64,000 bases of DNA from Plectrocnemia conspersa (lineage: Eukaryota > Arthropoda > Insecta > Trichoptera > Polycentropodidae), in NCBI GenBank assembly GCA_009617715.1, contig VTFK01000630.1:36623-100622 (forward strand), written 5' to 3'. Both the position numbers and the translations under genes were made by a program. The notes below the pieces were generated by a model that was not told the DNA's origin, ran no database searches, and saw only the letters and a list, made by a program, of their open reading frames with translations. Each line of letters begins with the position of its first letter. Within the stretch, counting starts at the first letter, position 1. This document shows positions 62,241 through 64,000 of this stretch, piece after piece.

Positions 62241-62340
62241 TATATATATATGTATATAAAAATATATATATATATATATATACATATATATACAACAACT
62301 ACAAATATATATATATATACACACACATATATATATGGCC
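62068..62340. repeat. compound (TA)n microsatellite
   Basis: Several long TA runs broken by short non-TA words (ttaccatatat, gatatctagc, tgtatataaaa, caacaactac). The overlapping Tyr-Ile frames on both strands are artefacts. Confidence 0.95.
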
Positions 62341-62518
62341 GGAGAATCAGGAATCGAAATATAAAAGAAAGTAAAACGAAAATCGTATATAAAAAAAAAA
62401 ATTTGGATTTGTTTACTATTTTTCAATTATACAACAACTACAATATGTATATATATACACACACATAGTTCGTGACTGTGGCTGGAGAATCCGAATCGAA
62501 ATATAGAAAGAAAGTAAA
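62292..62518. repeat. two tandem ~140 bp units related to the 5.9 kb palindrome
   Basis: Units at 62292-62375 and 62431-62518 share acaacaactacaa, a TA run, tacacacacata, then g-cyggagaatc, gaatcgaaatata and gaaagtaaa. The word ggccggagaatc...gaaatata matches the palindrome arm ggccggaaaatcacggccg, then aaatata, at about 5961-5985. They look like single-arm relatives of that element, again beside a TA tract. Confidence 0.65.
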
Positions 62519-62755
62519 CATAGACACACAAATGTGGTATTATATCATTACTATTATTTAAACCATGCTTAATAAAAATATTCGTTTCAGCAGTGTAATA
62601 AAGAAATAATAATATTTTTGACATTGCTTGGATAATTAAATATAGCGTTAAAAAATCTAATCCAAAAATCCATTTTTACGCATATCCGACATTTGGGTTA
62701 TTCAGATAATAAATAATTCTTTTTTTCTAACGATTAAAATCGACACAATGGTGCT

Positions 62756-62807
62756 GCTAGACAAGACTAAACATCTTTTCGATGCCCGGCTAGACAAGAC
62801 TAAACAT
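62756..62807. repeat. exact 19 bp direct repeat
   Basis: gctagacaagactaaacat occurs at 62756-62774 and 62789-62807 without mismatch (period 33). It lies about 140-190 bases upstream of the candidate transcription start at 62948, so it could be a duplicated binding site. Confidence 0.9.
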
Positions 62808-62945
62808 ATTTCCCTTGTACCCCCTCACCATTAAATTCTTTATTGAATGGGTGGTGGAGGTTGAGTTTCGGAGACAGCTCAAGGAATAAATAATAATTGA
62901 TGTTGCACGGTCCTTTGAGGGTTGATATCGGGGCACAACGGGGAG

Positions 62946-62980
62946 TCAGTTGCGTCCCACAGACGGCGCTGGAGGGACGC
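62946..62980 (+). promoter_or_regulatory. candidate core promoter, Inr + DPE
   Basis: TCAGTT at 62946-62951 matches the insect initiator (TCAKTY), with A+1 at 62948. GGACGC at 62975-62980 is exactly +28 to +33 and matches the downstream promoter element consensus (DSWYVY). The pair lies in the most G+C-rich stretch of the window (62890-63130), with no TATA box near -30, as expected for a DPE-type promoter. Transcription would run rightward. The 71-codon frame 62897-63112 starts upstream of +1. An internal ATG at 63010 gives a ~34-codon frame to TAG 63110-63112, perhaps only a leader ORF. No downstream exon is recognisable before the window ends. Confidence 0.5.
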
Positions 62981-63130
62981 GTTCCGTCATACCGTGTGCA
63001 ATGCGAGACGATGATGGGGCATGCGCACGCCGAAACGTCATCGGTCGTGATTGATGCCGGTGTTTTTAACGGAACCGCGCTAATCGTCGCGCGTTTTTTT
63101 GACGGTCGTTAGTGTGATTTGTGGTGCCCG

Positions 63131-64000
63131 TTTGAACCAACACGGTTTTGCACTTTTTTTTGTGTTTTGTGAACTAATTTGGCATGTATTATAAAAAAAA
63201 AAATAATAATAATATAACGTGGTGAATGAGAAAATTCTACGCGATGGTATCTGCAATGATGAAGTATACATAGAGAGAAGACAGTGATATATATGAATTT
63301 AATTTCAGATATAAATTATGCTTTTATCTGGTGGCATTTGTCGGAGGTTAACCTTTACTGGGATATTTGTCATGGGATATTATTATGCGAGCATAGATTT
63401 TGCTTTATTTAATTAAAGATTTTAATGTACATATATATGCCGTCAAAATTTATAAAGCCGTTTTATGCTCAAATTCTAGACATATTGAAATAATATTTTT
63501 TTTTTTAATACCGTAATAATCAAAAAATATCATAAAAATAGTACACTGCGAGTTTAAAAATAAGCTTCATAATGATAAATACAAAATTGTTTTGTATTGA
63601 TTACAATATTATAAACAATATATAAAAAAGTTTGAAAAAGATTTAAAAAATAAATATCGTTTAGTTAAAAAATATATCGTTTCGTATTAAAGTTAGATAA
63701 TACCGTTTTTTTAAAAGTTGCTTAAATATTATATATTCCACTTTAATAAAAACTTTTTTTTATAAAACAATCTAATTTTTTATTTTTATTAAATCATAAA
63801 TTTAATCTCAAAGTTTATTAATTTTAACTTGAATAAGACCATGTCAAAAAATATAAAATGAAATTATGTTTTATTAAAATAAATTTTATTGAATATATGT
63901 TTTTTAACCTGGTATAAAAAAAATCAGATATGCATGATTTTTAAAAAAAATATCAGATTAAAAATATCTTACAATAGTAAAATGACGAATCAATTTTTTT
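63131..64000. other. A+T-rich stretch to the window edge
   Basis: No exon, repeat or transposon was recognised. If 62948 is a transcription start, this would be first-exon UTR and then first intron. Confidence 0.45.

Overview
This window looks like nuclear DNA from an arthropod, most probably an insect. It is very A+T-rich (roughly three quarters by eye). It carries relics of transposon families common in insects: non-LTR retrotransposons, piggyBac, Tc1/mariner and probably a tRNA-derived SINE. It also has long (TA)n tracts and, at the right end, an initiator plus downstream promoter element at the spacing known from insect promoters. No bacterial or viral gene organisation is visible. The species cannot be told from the sequence.

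No complete protein-coding gene is visible. Nearly all open frames are chance frames in A+T-rich or G+C-enriched non-coding DNA, or frames inside dead transposons. The best protein-coding candidates are single exons bounded by good splice sites: 20230-20452 on the minus strand, 8713-8803 on the plus strand, and weaker 4469-4619 on the plus strand. A candidate transcription start lies near 62948 on the plus strand, inside the most G+C-rich part of the window. The rest resembles a very large intron or intergenic desert. It is dotted every few kilobases with 200-600 bp islands of higher G+C content (about 1.9, 11.7, 15.6, 17.6, 19.3, 22.2, 23.8, 25.2, 26.2, 30.1, 31.4, 33.8, 36.5, 39.6, 46.8, 48.0, 52.2, 54.2 and 56.5 kb). 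These are candidates for conserved non-coding or regulatory DNA.

Transposon layout: 3.2-7.4 kb holds two inverted copies of a ~300 bp repeat around a snap-back palindrome inserted in a (TA)n tract. Three degenerate copies of one non-LTR family lie at 28.3-29.7 kb (+), 34.8-35.7 kb (-) and 38.35-39.5 kb (-). Fragments of a Jockey-like family lie at 32.7 kb (-), 49.8-50.9 kb (+, two pieces) and 53.0 kb (-). Two further RT fragments lie at 47.7 kb (-) and 58.1 kb (+). A SINE-like fragment is at 41.05 kb. A piggyBac cluster runs from 41.6 to 46.7 kb, with one element (43506-46246) apparently nested in ends of a second family. A Tc1 relic lies at 58.7-59.8 kb. Long (TA)n tracts are at 5.7, 6.1, 57.1 and 62.1 kb.

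The strongest curiosities are the palindrome in (TA)n and its relatives near 62.3 kb, the doubled hairpin motifs at the right ends of two piggyBac-type families, and the Inr+DPE promoter candidate.
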